64,000 nucleotides of DNA, taken from Phoronis australis (Eukaryota; Phoronida; Phoronidae). Location: the NCBI GenBank assembly GCA_002633005.1, contig NMRA01000193.1, positions 506,736 through 570,735 of the forward strand, in the 5' to 3' direction. Below, piece by piece: positions 48,701 to 56,245 of this stretch (position 1 is the first letter of the stretch; each line of letters starts with the position of its first letter). Under the pieces are notes generated by a model. The model had not been told where the DNA came from. It searched no databases and worked only from the letters and a program-made list of their open reading frames with translations. Made by a program: the position numbers and the translations under genes.

Positions 48701-50097
48701 GCGTACCCAAGAGACTCGCAATCATTGTCAACATATGTCATCTTGTCAATCTTGAGCTTGACGAAGTTATGCTTGTTTGACGCGCGGAATACCCAAACGC
48801 AGTTTACAGCCTGTTTTGTTCCGGCAAGAGCTACTTTAGTATTACCAAATGTAACCACGACTTGCCTGTTACGAGGGTTTTTGCACTCCTCAAACACCCT
48901 GTCTATGTGATAAAGTGATTTGTAGGTAATGTTGATGGAAACACGAACACCAGCTGAGAAAGACAGATGTACGGTTAAGAAAGAGGTTCTGAAATTCTGA
49001 CGTCCAGTAGGAACACTGACACTTGATGACACGTTCTTTTTCTTCTCTGAATAGGCACCTTCATAAATGTTTAGCTGGTATTTTTTTTCATCGCCTTCTC
49101 TTTGAAATTGAGAAGGTGCTGACAAGTTCCAATTCAAAGCGACATCGTGTCCAATGGGAACAGATATTTCCCATACAAAAATTCGTTGATCGTTAAGCTG
49201 GAAAGAGGGGGAGCAGCTAAGTCCAGTGATACAATTGATGATTCCTTCACTTTGAATTGGAAGCCTGATTACTCCCTGAATCGTTTTGGGAATGGTACTT
49301 TGATTGGCGGTGTTATACAGCAATTCAAACCCTCTAGCAGTCATGCTATTGTCACTTTGAAACATCACTAACACCCGATCTGAATTTGGATAAACCAGGA
49401 CATCCGTATGGAGTCCACAGTATCTACCTAAGACAGTACTGTTTTTGTACGGTCCATCATAAATTAGAAGCCTGTCGTACTCGCAATTTGCTCCGGAATA
49501 TTCCAGTTCCACGTACTTTAGAATTATCACCATTCTTTGTCCTCTTTCTACTGACAACTGAGCACTGCAATAAGCGAAATTGGTGTATGTTGGTTTGTTG
49601 ATAGTTTTGAACGCTCCAGAATTCCCCGTCTTAGTGTGGGCACAGTAGGTAACTGAGGTAAGACCGAAAACGTAACGATACTTCAGAAACAATTTCGCTT
49701 GTGCAGACCCAAGGTGTCGGAATGTAATTTTCAAAACCCTTGCATCTATCATCCATACTCGCTCTTTCAGCTGTTCATGACATCCACATAATACGTACTC
49801 TCGTTTTGTTTTCAAAGGAGCAGAGAACGTCATAAAACGAGCTTTAGGGCTCACCATAAACGAACGAATTTTTATATAAGTCCCCGTGATTGAGTTGCAA
49901 GAATTATTTTTCGACACAAAAAATTCAACAAAGCTCAACTCTATTCTATAAGGAAGTTGTGACGATGGCCACCCCAACGTCCAATCAAGCTGATCTCCTT
50001 GTAACGTTTGGTTATATGCTGCACCGGCGAAAATAACTTCACACGTTGTGCTTCGCATAAACATCAATAAAAGTTGAAACTGGACAATTGGTTTCAT
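25411..50097 (-). CDS. Receptor gene B: CUB / C-type lectin / LDLa / LRR / 7TM receptor, tandem paralogue of gene A
   Basis: Coding exons 50,097-47,521, 32,600-31,642 and 27,790-25,411 (2,577 + 959 + 2,380 bases) join in frame to 1,971 residues. Intron phases (0 and 2) and positions in the protein match gene A exactly. Splice sites are strong: GAG|GTAAGT, ATTACAG|GGT, TTCAG|GTATGC, GTTTCAG|GTG. Domain order equals gene A: signal peptide, CUB-type modules, two C-type-lectin-like domains (about 780-950 and 974-1127), LDLa array 1138-1439, LRRNT 1445-1458, LRRs 1474-1596, 7TM 1629-1901. The same membrane receptor role is inferred. Introns of 14,920 and 3,851 bases are filled with transposon debris. 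The main doubt is that exon 1 is 15 kb from exon 2, but the split lectin domain, matching phase and lack of any competing partner support one gene. Confidence 0.85.
27791..28418. other. Gene B intron 2, unassigned part
   Basis: Intron sequence immediately upstream of exon 3. No repeat or gene recognised beyond the polypyrimidine tract and acceptor at 27,791-27,792. Confidence 0.5.
28419..29412 (-). repeat. 1-kb dispersed repeat R, copy 1 (intron 2 of gene B)
   Basis: Nearly collinear over about 1 kb with the reverse complement of 60,502-61,490, with very few mismatches. Landmarks include ggttcctaggttcgaccggc, atggccgacgcgatccaaac and ggatactggaaccacatggg. No terminal inverted repeat and no persuasive ORF were seen (a 125-codon minus frame at 29,088-29,465 is not preserved as a domain). 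The 'minus' label is relative to the other copy. Confidence 0.8.
29413..29770 (+). mobile_element. Composite repeat copy S3: partial, with decayed tRNA-like region
   Basis: Starts ctctaaagtaggttactact and matches the internal and 3' parts of copies S1 and S2 (aatttcactgaattaaa, gaacatgtgattatt, gatgacgtcag). The A box tagctcagtggttaggg at about 29,693 is good; the B box gattgaatctg is decayed. The hairpin head is absent and repeat R abuts its left edge. Confidence 0.6.
29771..30105. other. Gene B intron 2, unassigned part
   Basis: No recognised gene or repeat between the tRNA-like repeat and the Penelope-like remnant. Confidence 0.4.
30106..30960 (+). pseudogene. Penelope-like element remnant (RT C-terminus and GIY-YIG endonuclease)
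   Basis: The first frame (30,139-30,360) has LPFLDVLIDYD..IKTSVYRKPTYDG, a hallmark of the C-terminal part of Penelope reverse transcriptases. After a frame break, 30,357-30,728 continues with NNGYSNKFVDENMKFFISR and ends DLIYQFNCPHNEC. A second frame break leads to YVGNATCTLSRRLFMHLQNG, the GIY-YIG endonuclease region, then NGSFKDHFQ...YFDRDFF. At least two frameshifts and loss of the upstream RT core make it dead. It lies in gene B intron 2, antisense to the gene. Confidence 0.8.
30961..31641. other. Gene B intron 2, possible 3' tail of the Penelope-like element and unassigned sequence
   Basis: The sequence near 31,140-31,200 (ctgaagtatagtcgaagaac) looks like the non-coding tail seen after such elements. 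Tagttagttag short repeats lie near 31,388. The donor for intron 2 is at 31,640-31,641. Confidence 0.35.
31642..32600 (-). CDS. Gene B exon 2: rest of lectin domain 1, lectin domain 2, first LDLa
   Basis: This exon encodes residues 860-1178. It opens with GGDGSWTDGTQLRFTDWH, the missing W-x-DG half of lectin domain 1, which ends at CNYPFQDGLYICKK. Domain 2 spans CPEKWTFMKGRC (974) to GPLNVLCERD (about 1129). An LDLa follows at 1138-1172 with CDGNLDCLGGDDEKAC. The exon ends TTCAG|GTATGC after two bases of an arginine codon, as in gene A. Confidence 0.87.
32601..34227. other. Gene B intron 1, unassigned part
   Basis: Begins with the intron 1 acceptor (CTGTAATAC on the plus strand). A short G-rich ggaagg/gggagg tract lies at 32,715-32,750. 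No other element was recognised. Confidence 0.45.
34307..34357. repeat. 51-bp hairpin in repeat D copy 1
   Basis: gggcacggcttcaag followed by catttcac, an atg loop and the mirrored gtgaaatg and cttgaagccgtgccc, with single bulges. The equivalent site in copy 2 (about 50,815-50,870) is reduced to a fragment. Confidence 0.85.
35016..36360 (+). pseudogene. Coding-like fossil inside repeat D copy 1
   Basis: A short frame starting at ATG 35,016 (MSKAFEKEQLLLKK) runs into a donor-like AAAG|GTATGTAAG at 35,058. A strong acceptor TTCTCTTCCCACAG ends at 35,940 and is followed by a frame reading VLHGTMYKSVALEKCESQYE.. and EVYLTDTQVSLVGEDAL, broken by in-frame stops. Copy 2 preserves the same layout (acceptor ending 52,595) with different stops. 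I do not recognise the protein. The shared exon-like layout suggests a dead gene carried by the repeat. Confidence 0.4.
37393..37847. other. Gene B intron 1, unassigned part
   Basis: No recognised element. A donor-like site for the adjacent minus-strand THAP ORF lies near 37,830-37,845 (plus strand ..acttaccaag..). Confidence 0.4.
37848..38069 (-). pseudogene. THAP-like zinc-finger fragment
   Basis: A 73-codon frame with KPYCCYFPWCKSSTGGHKFP: a C-x4-C pair, then HKFPKD, then LLHSWRIALKRV, the order and spacing of a THAP finger. The terminal C-x2-H part is missing; a stop follows NVWMPKPHWETT shortly before a donor-like GTAAGT. It is distinct in sequence from the THAP ORF at 10.1-11.4 kb. Probably a transposase exon remnant; a host THAP exon is less likely. 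Confidence 0.5.
38161..39833 (+). mobile_element. TTAA-flanked DNA transposon T, copy 1
   Basis: Target duplication TTAA at 38,157-38,160 and 39,834-39,837. Terminal inverted repeats: aggagcatgccgccc at the left and, inverted, aggagaatgccaccc at the right (two mismatches). The first about 1.35 kb is matched in inverted orientation by the copy ending at 45,793. TTAA duplications are typical of piggyBac, Kolobok and ISL2EU-type superfamilies. No complete transposase is present. Confidence 0.75.
39273..39443 (+). pseudogene. Transposon-borne exon with GYQFE..EY.DEE motif
   Basis: An ATG in good context at 39,273 (MATRNPDLGRARAHQSRLRR) is followed, after a one-base frame change, by GYQFEQEYSDEEILERRRE and ERMELF, ending at a donor-like TTTG|GTAAGC. 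The inverted copy at about 44,440-44,680 reads GYQLEPEYTDQEIK in the same place. The block resembles the start of P2X7-intracellular-domain-like proteins that occur in transposon contexts in invertebrates; that is recalled resemblance, not a search result. Confidence 0.4.
39838..40029. other. Short unassigned gap between transposon T and LINE remnant
   Basis: Nothing recognised. Confidence 0.4.
40030..40450 (-). pseudogene. Non-LTR retrotransposon (LINE) reverse-transcriptase fragment
   Basis: On the minus strand a broken frame reads IPTGVLQDSKLGLLLFLL (compare the PQGS-LGPLLF motif of LINE RT) and, about 100 residues later, PISYKFLGMHLDNQVSWTKH (the FLG-x2-LD-x4-W-x2-H motif downstream of the RT core). 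The catalytic YADD region between them is decayed, and several stops interrupt it. It lies in gene B intron 1, same strand as the gene. Confidence 0.7.
40490..40605. mobile_element. Small MITE, copy 1 (3'-truncated)
   Basis: Shares ttcagtaacgctaggacct, agctaaaatctag, aaagtcacgtgttct and acacggcaatatctcacg with the complete copy at 51,089-51,229. The right terminus here is degraded (tttttagcgaggccctcg). Confidence 0.7.
40606..41661. other. Gene B intron 1, unassigned, with a protein-like minus-strand ORF
   Basis: A run of ten G lies near 40,651. The minus-strand frame 40,789-41,049 (86 codons) has a convincing amino-acid texture (NPQLTIKRAFYKKRATSLCG, VLVGTKESTPKGHYSFNMYT) and opens after an acceptor-like TCGTCACAG. 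I do not recognise it; it may be an exon of a mobile element. Confidence 0.35.
41955..42188 (-). pseudogene. Acidic transposase-like N-terminal fragment inside transposon T copy 2
   Basis: The open frame ends with DADDDSVGDENYPLPDSSGEDASD, an acidic Ser/Asp-rich stretch like the N-terminus of piggyBac-type transposases, which would fit the TTAA target site. An acceptor-like site (ACTTGCAG|AGG) precedes the block. No catalytic motif is visible. The assignment is an inference from composition and context. Confidence 0.3.
44020..44560. repeat. TCCG-microsatellite and diverged tandem repeat of about 140 bp
   Basis: Starts with a (CCGT)n-type tract (cgtccgttcgtccgtccgtc) and gcgtccg repeats. Then come about three diverged units, each with 'atctccaaaa / catgaaatttggtatgta / gtggccatttt'-type blocks (near 44,080, 44,225 and 44,375). 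The last unit overlaps the inverted copy of the GYQFE-type exon at its right edge. Confidence 0.6.
45798..47520. other. Gene B intron 1, unassigned part
   Basis: No recognised element. Overlapping 60-80 codon frames around 45,995-46,299 are unrecognised. The sequence ends at the intron 1 donor (47,519-47,520). Confidence 0.4.
47521..50097 (-). CDS. Gene B exon 1: signal peptide, CUB modules, first half of lectin domain 1
   Basis: This exon encodes residues 1-859, starting at the ATG at 50,097 (MKPIVQFQLLLMFMRSTTC, a signal peptide). The module at 152-262 is a textbook CUB with CEYDRLLIYDG and VLGRYCG. Further CUB-like modules flank it at about 25-140, 273-400 and 405-525 (the last with CVWVFRAS, YAVYDG and GPFC). 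A spacer with paired cysteines leads to lectin domain 1, starting CPRGNYFQTNGKCYS at 780 and stopping at IYIGLIGE, where the phase-0 donor GAG|GTAAGT sits. Conservation with gene A runs the whole length. Confidence 0.87.
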
Positions 50098-50138
50098 GAC
50101 TCCCCCGTAGTCGTTGCGCAGTCGTTCCAGATTAAATT
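50098..50138 (-). promoter_or_regulatory. Candidate 5'-UTR splice acceptor before the gene B start codon
   Basis: The minus strand reads TTATCTTTCAG|AATTTAATC, with AG at 50,139-50,140, leaving a 41-base leader before the ATG at 50,097 (G at -3). It parallels the arrangement in gene A and points to an upstream non-coding exon that I could not place. Confidence 0.4.
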
Positions 50139-50140
50139 CT

Positions 50141-50740
50141 GAAAGATAAAGTTACACATGAAAACTGAGGCATTGGTACATTGAACGTCCACGCTACGAG
50201 GTCAAACATTGACCTTACAGGGCTCAGATAGGCAAAAATGACAAGACACGTACATTAGTCAAAACGTACATTTCTGACAGATGTCCGTTATGCTACATCA
50301 ACATCGAAATTGTGCACACAAATGATAATTCAAGAAATCCGTTTTCACAAAGTATAGTAACGTTTCATTAAGCACTTACACTCATTTTAGCCACGTATTC
50401 AAATTTTAATGTTCTAAACAGATATGACACCATTGTTTCTCAAGTTACGCACTAACGAGTGAAGTTTAATCTACACGACAGATTTAGGAGTAAGTCTCCC
50501 TACAAGGACAACCATGACTACGATGTGGTTTGTAGCAGCTGCGCTGTTTCTATTCGTCAGACAACTGTAATTGGGTCCCTTAATTTACCACACCATAAAT
50601 CTGCATATAGCACTGAAAGCAGGCCACGACATTAAAGGGCTCAAGTAAGAATACAACCCATATTTGTCGACATGTTCCTTTACAGGTAATACAAAAACAG
50701 GAGTTGGATTGACCTGAGACGTTACTCCTTCAGCAAAGGA
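50141..50740. other. Upstream flank of gene B, unassigned
   Basis: No TATA-type promoter, gene or repeat identified. Confidence 0.4.
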
Positions 50741-51088
50741 GCTATTCGACAATCTTTACTTCAATAGAGGGCGCGCGTGTACTAGTGATGATAGATTAAG
50801 CAGCTTCGATTTCGCGAGCCCTTTGATACATGATGAAATGCTTGCAACCGTGCACACTGAATCTGCGATTGCGTGAAAAGGATGTTTCTACGAGAGGAAG
50901 TAAGCATGACCTTATAGAAAGGTATGATTTGTGATTATTTTACCGATTATTTCATGTTTACAATACTGATGCCTGTTAACTGAAGTACTGGCTCATGCCG
51001 ACTCCTCTTCAGTCGCCAGTCGGGTTAATCGTTGTTTGTTGGGACGTGATACGATACTCGGGATCTTTTCGTACGTAAAGCAGGCGTG

Positions 51089-51229
51089 CGTTCAGTAGAC
51101 GCTAGGACCTACGGTAGGACCTAGCTAAAATCTAGTCAAAGTCACGTGTTCTTATTTAAAATACACGGCAATATCTCACGTAATCTTGTGCAGTCTTGCT
51201 TTTTAGCAAGGTCCTAGCGTTACTAAACG
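51089..51229. mobile_element. Small MITE, copy 2 (complete, 141 bp), inserted in repeat D copy 2
   Basis: Terminal inverted repeats cgttcagtagacgctaggac (left) and cgtttagtaacgctaggac (right, inverted) differ by one substitution and one indel. The element is absent from the orthologous position in repeat D copy 1 (near 34,600), so copy 1 is a natural empty site. Flanking aggcg on both sides may be part of a target duplication. Confidence 0.8.
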
Positions 51230-53672
51230 GGAGGCGGTATTATTGTTTGGAATGATTTCGAACAGGTTTATTAGTGACGGTTACATCAATCAGTGCTGAA
51301 TGTTTATGCTGTAAACTCGATTTTGGTTAGTGAGGTAAGATTACAATCTAAACCCGAAGGGTAAGTGACAAATATCCATTAGACTATTACTTTACTCGCT
51401 ATCCTATGTTGTCTCGAAATCTATTACACATTGACACGCTTGTTTTCACATGACATTTGGTTTTTAGGCTTGAGGGCTAGGACGAGCAAAGGAAATATTC
51501 GTCGCTTCTGCAACCGTCCCTGAATGGACAAAAATTGGTTTTAAGCAGTTGACTGCATCTAACCAGCAAGATCCTCCATCCAGTGCAGATCTGTTGCCAA
51601 AGCCTACATTCTATATCGGAGACAAAGAACAAAGCCTTTGAAAAGGAACAGCTATTTTTAAAGAACGGTATGTAAGTTATTTTGTTAATTTACTTATTCA
51701 GGTTCTTTGCGAGAGGTTGGCATAGGGATTGGGGTTGTTGAACTTGGTGCAACTGAATGTGTGGAAATAACAGGTAATAGGGTCTGGGGGAAAGAGCATA
51801 GTGAGGTAATTCTTTCAAAGTTCATGAAACTGTTTTGCTATCCATTGTGAACCCATAAAAATACATTACATTTGATGAATTCTCTATGACGTAACAGTCT
51901 CAACTCATGCCTTAAAATATTACAAGCTGTTTATAAATTCATATGACTGCCATTTTTGTGAAAAGTGCATTTTTGGTGTGAACATAGGAGTGAGGTCGTA
52001 TCTGAACATACTATTCTTACTAAGTCTGCCATTACGCAAGCAATGGTGCCTTAGGATTTTTAATTACTACTAAGCAACAGAAAAAATATCCACCATTTTA
52101 AATGACCCAGTCTTCATATCTACTATTAGAAGAAAAATTAAACGGTTCCCTTATCCTTAGACCTGAAGTGTGCTTGACAGACCCATGGATCTGTAATCGG
52201 TCTTTAAAATTGCTGAAAGTATCAAAAGTCAAAAGGACCGAAAATGGGTAACAGAGGCTTGGAGTTGTCTCAAATAACTTGCATATTTTGTAGACAAGTG
52301 ATGCATTTAAAGACTTTTTATTGCTTAAGAATGAAATATAAGGACGCAGTTTTATACAATACTTACTATATAAACTCTTGCTTTCCGGAAATAGTAAGTA
52401 TTTAATTTTGTGTGAAATTGTAGAGTAGTTACCATGTTGTATTTTTGAAAAACAGGGTCAACATTTTTTACCCAACCTGAAGTACTTAATTACCGGTATT
52501 CATGTTTCAATATTTGTCCCAGGTTCAGTGACATTTTTAAGACCACTTCAAGCCGTAACATAGACAAGGTTTCTCACTCCTTTCTCTTCCCGCAGCAAGT
52601 CCCCACACCAGTAGTGCTGCATGGCAAAATGCACAAGCCAGTGGTCCTGAAGAAATGTGAATCGCAGTTCTAAGTTACCATAAGAAAATGTGCCCGTGGA
52701 TTATTTATGTGTGAAGAGGAACTATATCTGACTGCTACACCAGCCAGCCTCGTTCGTGAGGAAACCCTTTCATAGGCAATGAGTCATGTGTGGACAACAA
52801 TGGCTTATTTCCTTTCCTGGAAGAAACATGAGGGACTGAAGCTAAAGAAGACCTAGTAACAATCTGGTGTAGTCCAGGATCTGGTTTTGGGCATAAGACG
52901 AGTCAGTGATATGCTGTTGTGTTTACTTTCAAGGACCTAATTGTGGATGTTTTTTTTGAGGCTGACTGAGGTGCCGAAACTGGACCTTTTTTCAAGCGCT
53001 TCTATGAGCCATTGAAACCAAATCCTTGTAAAATGGAAAGCAAAAACATCTAAATACATGTCCTTTTCATTGAGTAACATTAACATTTCCTTTCAGAAGA
53101 AAGGCTTTATTCTAATGGTAAAAAATTTTCAGTTTGGTACACATTATGCGGAATTGACATTCAATGACTGTATCGATTGATGATCGAATAAATTTTTCAT
53201 CAACAGTAAAGTTTTTCACTAATTATTCAAACCCCAGCATTTTTTTCAGTTTTAAAGCCCCATACAGTGCAGTAGTGCTGCTTCTTTATAAAGCTGAAAT
53301 TGTTACCGATTACGCTTGCGAATCATGCTCACCTATAGAAATGTCCGGCGATCAAAACAAAGTATTCCCTTTTTGTTTGCATTTGATTTTCGTGTGTGTA
53401 ACTACTTTTAGAGCTTTCTTAAGAAGGCCTTTGGACAGTTTTAAGTTTTGTGTTAACTTGTCTATAACAAAAGTCACAAATGCAAGCAAAATTTGTTTTC
53501 AATCGTAGCTACATGTAGCTGGATAAGAATCTTCTATGCACAAGATTCGAGAATAAACAATAATCAGTGTATTGAAAAACAAAATGGCAAACTGAGCAAC
53601 CAAATACATACAATGAAACAGCATTGTTAAAAGCAATTGTAAGTTCCCCACAATCATGGAACAAGGGCTGAC

Positions 53673-53748
53673 TTTCTGAATTGAGAGGTTCACTTCTCTC
53701 AGGTTATTGCTTTCTGAATTGAGAGGTTCACTTCTCTCAGGCTATTGC
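53673..53748. repeat. 38-bp perfect-register tandem duplication
   Basis: tttctgaattgagaggttca...ttattgc occurs at 53,673-53,710 and again at 53,711-53,748 with one mismatch. Repeat D copy 1 has a single version. Confidence 0.9.
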
Positions 53749-54022
53749 TGAAGGTCAGCTTTTCACTTTGTCGAAAGGTAAAATGGCTGGTTTCAGTCAT
53801 TTTCTCTCACCTGTAACATAGTAGTCAGAAAAATATTTTCAAATTATAAAAGAAAACACAAGACAGAACTACTTTTGTTAGGTAGAACACACTTGGCATT
53901 TCTTCTTCATGTTTACATGTTGAGACTTATAATCTTTGTAACCAAGCATTATTTAACATCTGAATTAAAATATGTAAAATAGGCTAAAAGTGGTTTAAAC
54001 ACGTGTATTTTTCATGACAAAA

Positions 54023-55317
54023 TTCTTATACCATTTCTTGATACATATGACAATTATCAAGCTTTACTTCTTGAGTTCCTTATCTGCTGAAAATGTCTTA
54101 AGAAATTTGTAACAGCTTATCACATCAAAGAAAATCAGTCGACCGGAGCGAAGCAGACACAGTCACAGTGTCTGATTTAGCCAGGGGGCAAGATGAGTTC
54201 ATTCTCCCCTACACTTGACACCATAGACATCACATAGACCAGGCTCGTGCCACTCAGATACATGAAGCTCGCGTTGTCAATATGACGCGATATTGGAGAG
54301 CGCTCCACAAGACGAAAATGGCGAAAAACACTGGGAGCCCTACGGCATCAGTCAGAAAATGCGAGTCATTGAGTCATGGGTTTTTTGGTTAGGCCATGGA
54401 GTTTAGTGGTGCTGCAACAAGGTTTTTATGTTCTGCCACCATAGTTTACTAACTCGGCAGCCATGGAAATAAGTGCATCTAAGTGAATAGCGCATTCTCT
54501 ATTGAAATATATGCTGCTTTTAAAATCTCATTTCTTAATATGTATTCCAAAATCAGTTTTCTGTTGTATCAAAACAAACAAATTCCTGTAAAATCTGTAC
54601 CTTATGTCGAAGTTGATATTGGACCTTCCTTAGATTTGCTCTGCTTGCTTACGAGCTATTTGTTTTGCGACTCAAAACTTGCGCAAAAAAGTAAAGTGCA
54701 TACTAACCAAACAATCAAACCTGTACGACTGAATTGCGCATCCAATCTTTACTCAAAATACAGAATTTCCCACTCGAAACCGAATGAAAATATACCCAAC
54801 CGAGCCGATGTAGCATTAGTTATGACCCCGTGAAAAATGACCCCGGTCAGTTTTTTCACAGGGTCTAAATTTAATGTGAGGAATTTTCAGCCCATGAAAA
54901 AATGACCCCATGTCTGTGAAATCCTGTCTTGTAATTATTCATCGGTTTCTCCGCAACAGGGGGTTGGGATAAGCAGACAGCGTACGTGAGAGAAGAATTT
55001 ATTTTAAATTTATCGGCGGAGGGTCGTGAAGTACGTATATACGAGATATTCAATGTTATTGAAGAAAAATCCGTATGGTTATCATGTTTTGATTGCACGA
55101 ATATTTTGAACATACACCAATTTGTCAAAATGCTAACGAATATATCAAAAAATCCTTATCACCTGGAATGTAGTTGACTGCATCAGCTGCATGTTTAAAA
55201 CATCATCATGCTTTGTAAAGATAGACAGGTGTCCTTCGTAACTGCTATAAATCCACCTGTTGTCAAAAAGTTTGTTTGCGGAAGACAAGGAACCTTTACA
55301 GAGCTGATCTCATTTCA
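54023..55317. other. Unassigned intergenic sequence
   Basis: A 116-codon plus-strand frame at 54,483-54,833 is unrecognised. Near 54,820-54,915 atgacccc(g/a)tg..tgaaaaa-type motifs recur three times over about 100 bases. Nothing else was seen. Confidence 0.35.
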
Positions 55318-55440
55318 CGACCCTCTCGAACCAAGACCCCCTCGACCCACGACACCTTCGATCCACGACCCCTCGACCCACGACCCCCTTGACCCATAGT
55401 CGCCTCGACCCACAACACCCCGACACACAATTCCCTTGAC
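55318..55440. repeat. Minisatellite M, C-rich orientation
   Basis: About eight diverged copies of a roughly 15-bp unit like cgacccacgacccccct. The same unit, inverted, forms the array at 56,081-56,245. Confidence 0.85.
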
Positions 55441-56080
55441 CTACGATCTACGGCACTAGATTTATATGCGCATTTCACAATCATATTACCTCGTTAAGTG
55501 ACACAAGACTTACCTATACGCGGATCTGCTCTGGCTCAAGGCTAGTGGTTAAAGACAGAAAGTGGCGTGGGAACATGATCTGAAGTAGCGGATTGTGAGC
55601 GTGTTATCGTTGTCATGGAAATAGTTCCACGAGTGGCTACCAGTGGTCCTATTCTACCATGGTTCTATTAAACTTAGGGAGAGAGTACGTTAACGTGACT
55701 ACACATAGTTTCACATTCTTATTATTTGCTTTCTGTCGTATAGTCGTTTACAATATACTGCACGTAACTTTGAGATGCTTTTTAGTTAACTGAAGAAATT
55801 TCATAATCGTAGCCTTTTCGCACTCTCCCGAAAATAGTTTGAATCTAACATTCTCTGAAGAGCAGACGAGACGATTACACTCTGCCGGGAACGAGACGAT
55901 TTGTAACGTTGGTAGGTCCTTGGTTTGATTGGGTGGCGTTTTCTCGGCTTTGGGTTTCAAAGTTGCCGAATCAACTCTCTTAAATTGCAAAAAACATGGA
56001 AAAGGCAGACAAATTCACGACCAGACTCGTTGATCGTGCAAGTCTGTTCTTGTTCTATGTTCAGATCGAGTCGAGTACAC
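55441..56080. other. Spacer between inverted minisatellites
   Basis: No gene recognised. Frames of 80-90 codons here (55,748-55,990 minus; 55,925-56,197 plus) are unrecognised, and the latter runs into the repeat. Confidence 0.4.
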
Positions 56081-56245
56081 TATGTGGAGGGGTTGTGGGC
56101 CGTAGGTAGAGGAGGACGTTGGTGGAGGGGGTCGTTGGTGGAGGGGGTCGTAGGTCGAGGGAGTCGTGGGTCGAGGGGGGTCGAGGGGTCGAGGTAGTCG
56201 TGGGTTGAGGAGTCGTGGATCGAGGCAGTCGTGGGGTGTGGGAGT
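56081..56245. repeat. Minisatellite M, G-rich orientation
   Basis: About ten diverged copies of a unit like gtcgtgggtcgaggggg. It is the inverse of the 55,318-55,440 array, so the two can pair across a 640-base loop. The G runs may also support G-quadruplex formation. Confidence 0.85.

Larger units (their letters stand above)
50741..54022 (+). repeat. 3.2-kb dispersed direct repeat D, copy 2 (upstream of gene B)
   Basis: Collinear with 34,228-37,392. Differences from copy 1 include a 141-bp MITE insertion (51,089-51,229), loss of the 51-bp hairpin and a 38-bp tandem duplication (53,673-53,748). The exon-like fossils are in the same order, with acceptor CGCAG ending at 52,595 and a frame with VVLHGKMHKPVVLKKCESQF. 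Confidence 0.85.

Noticed and set aside
54483-54833. 116-codon plus-strand ORF as a gene
   Set aside because: No motif, no splice or promoter context and no paralogue in the window.
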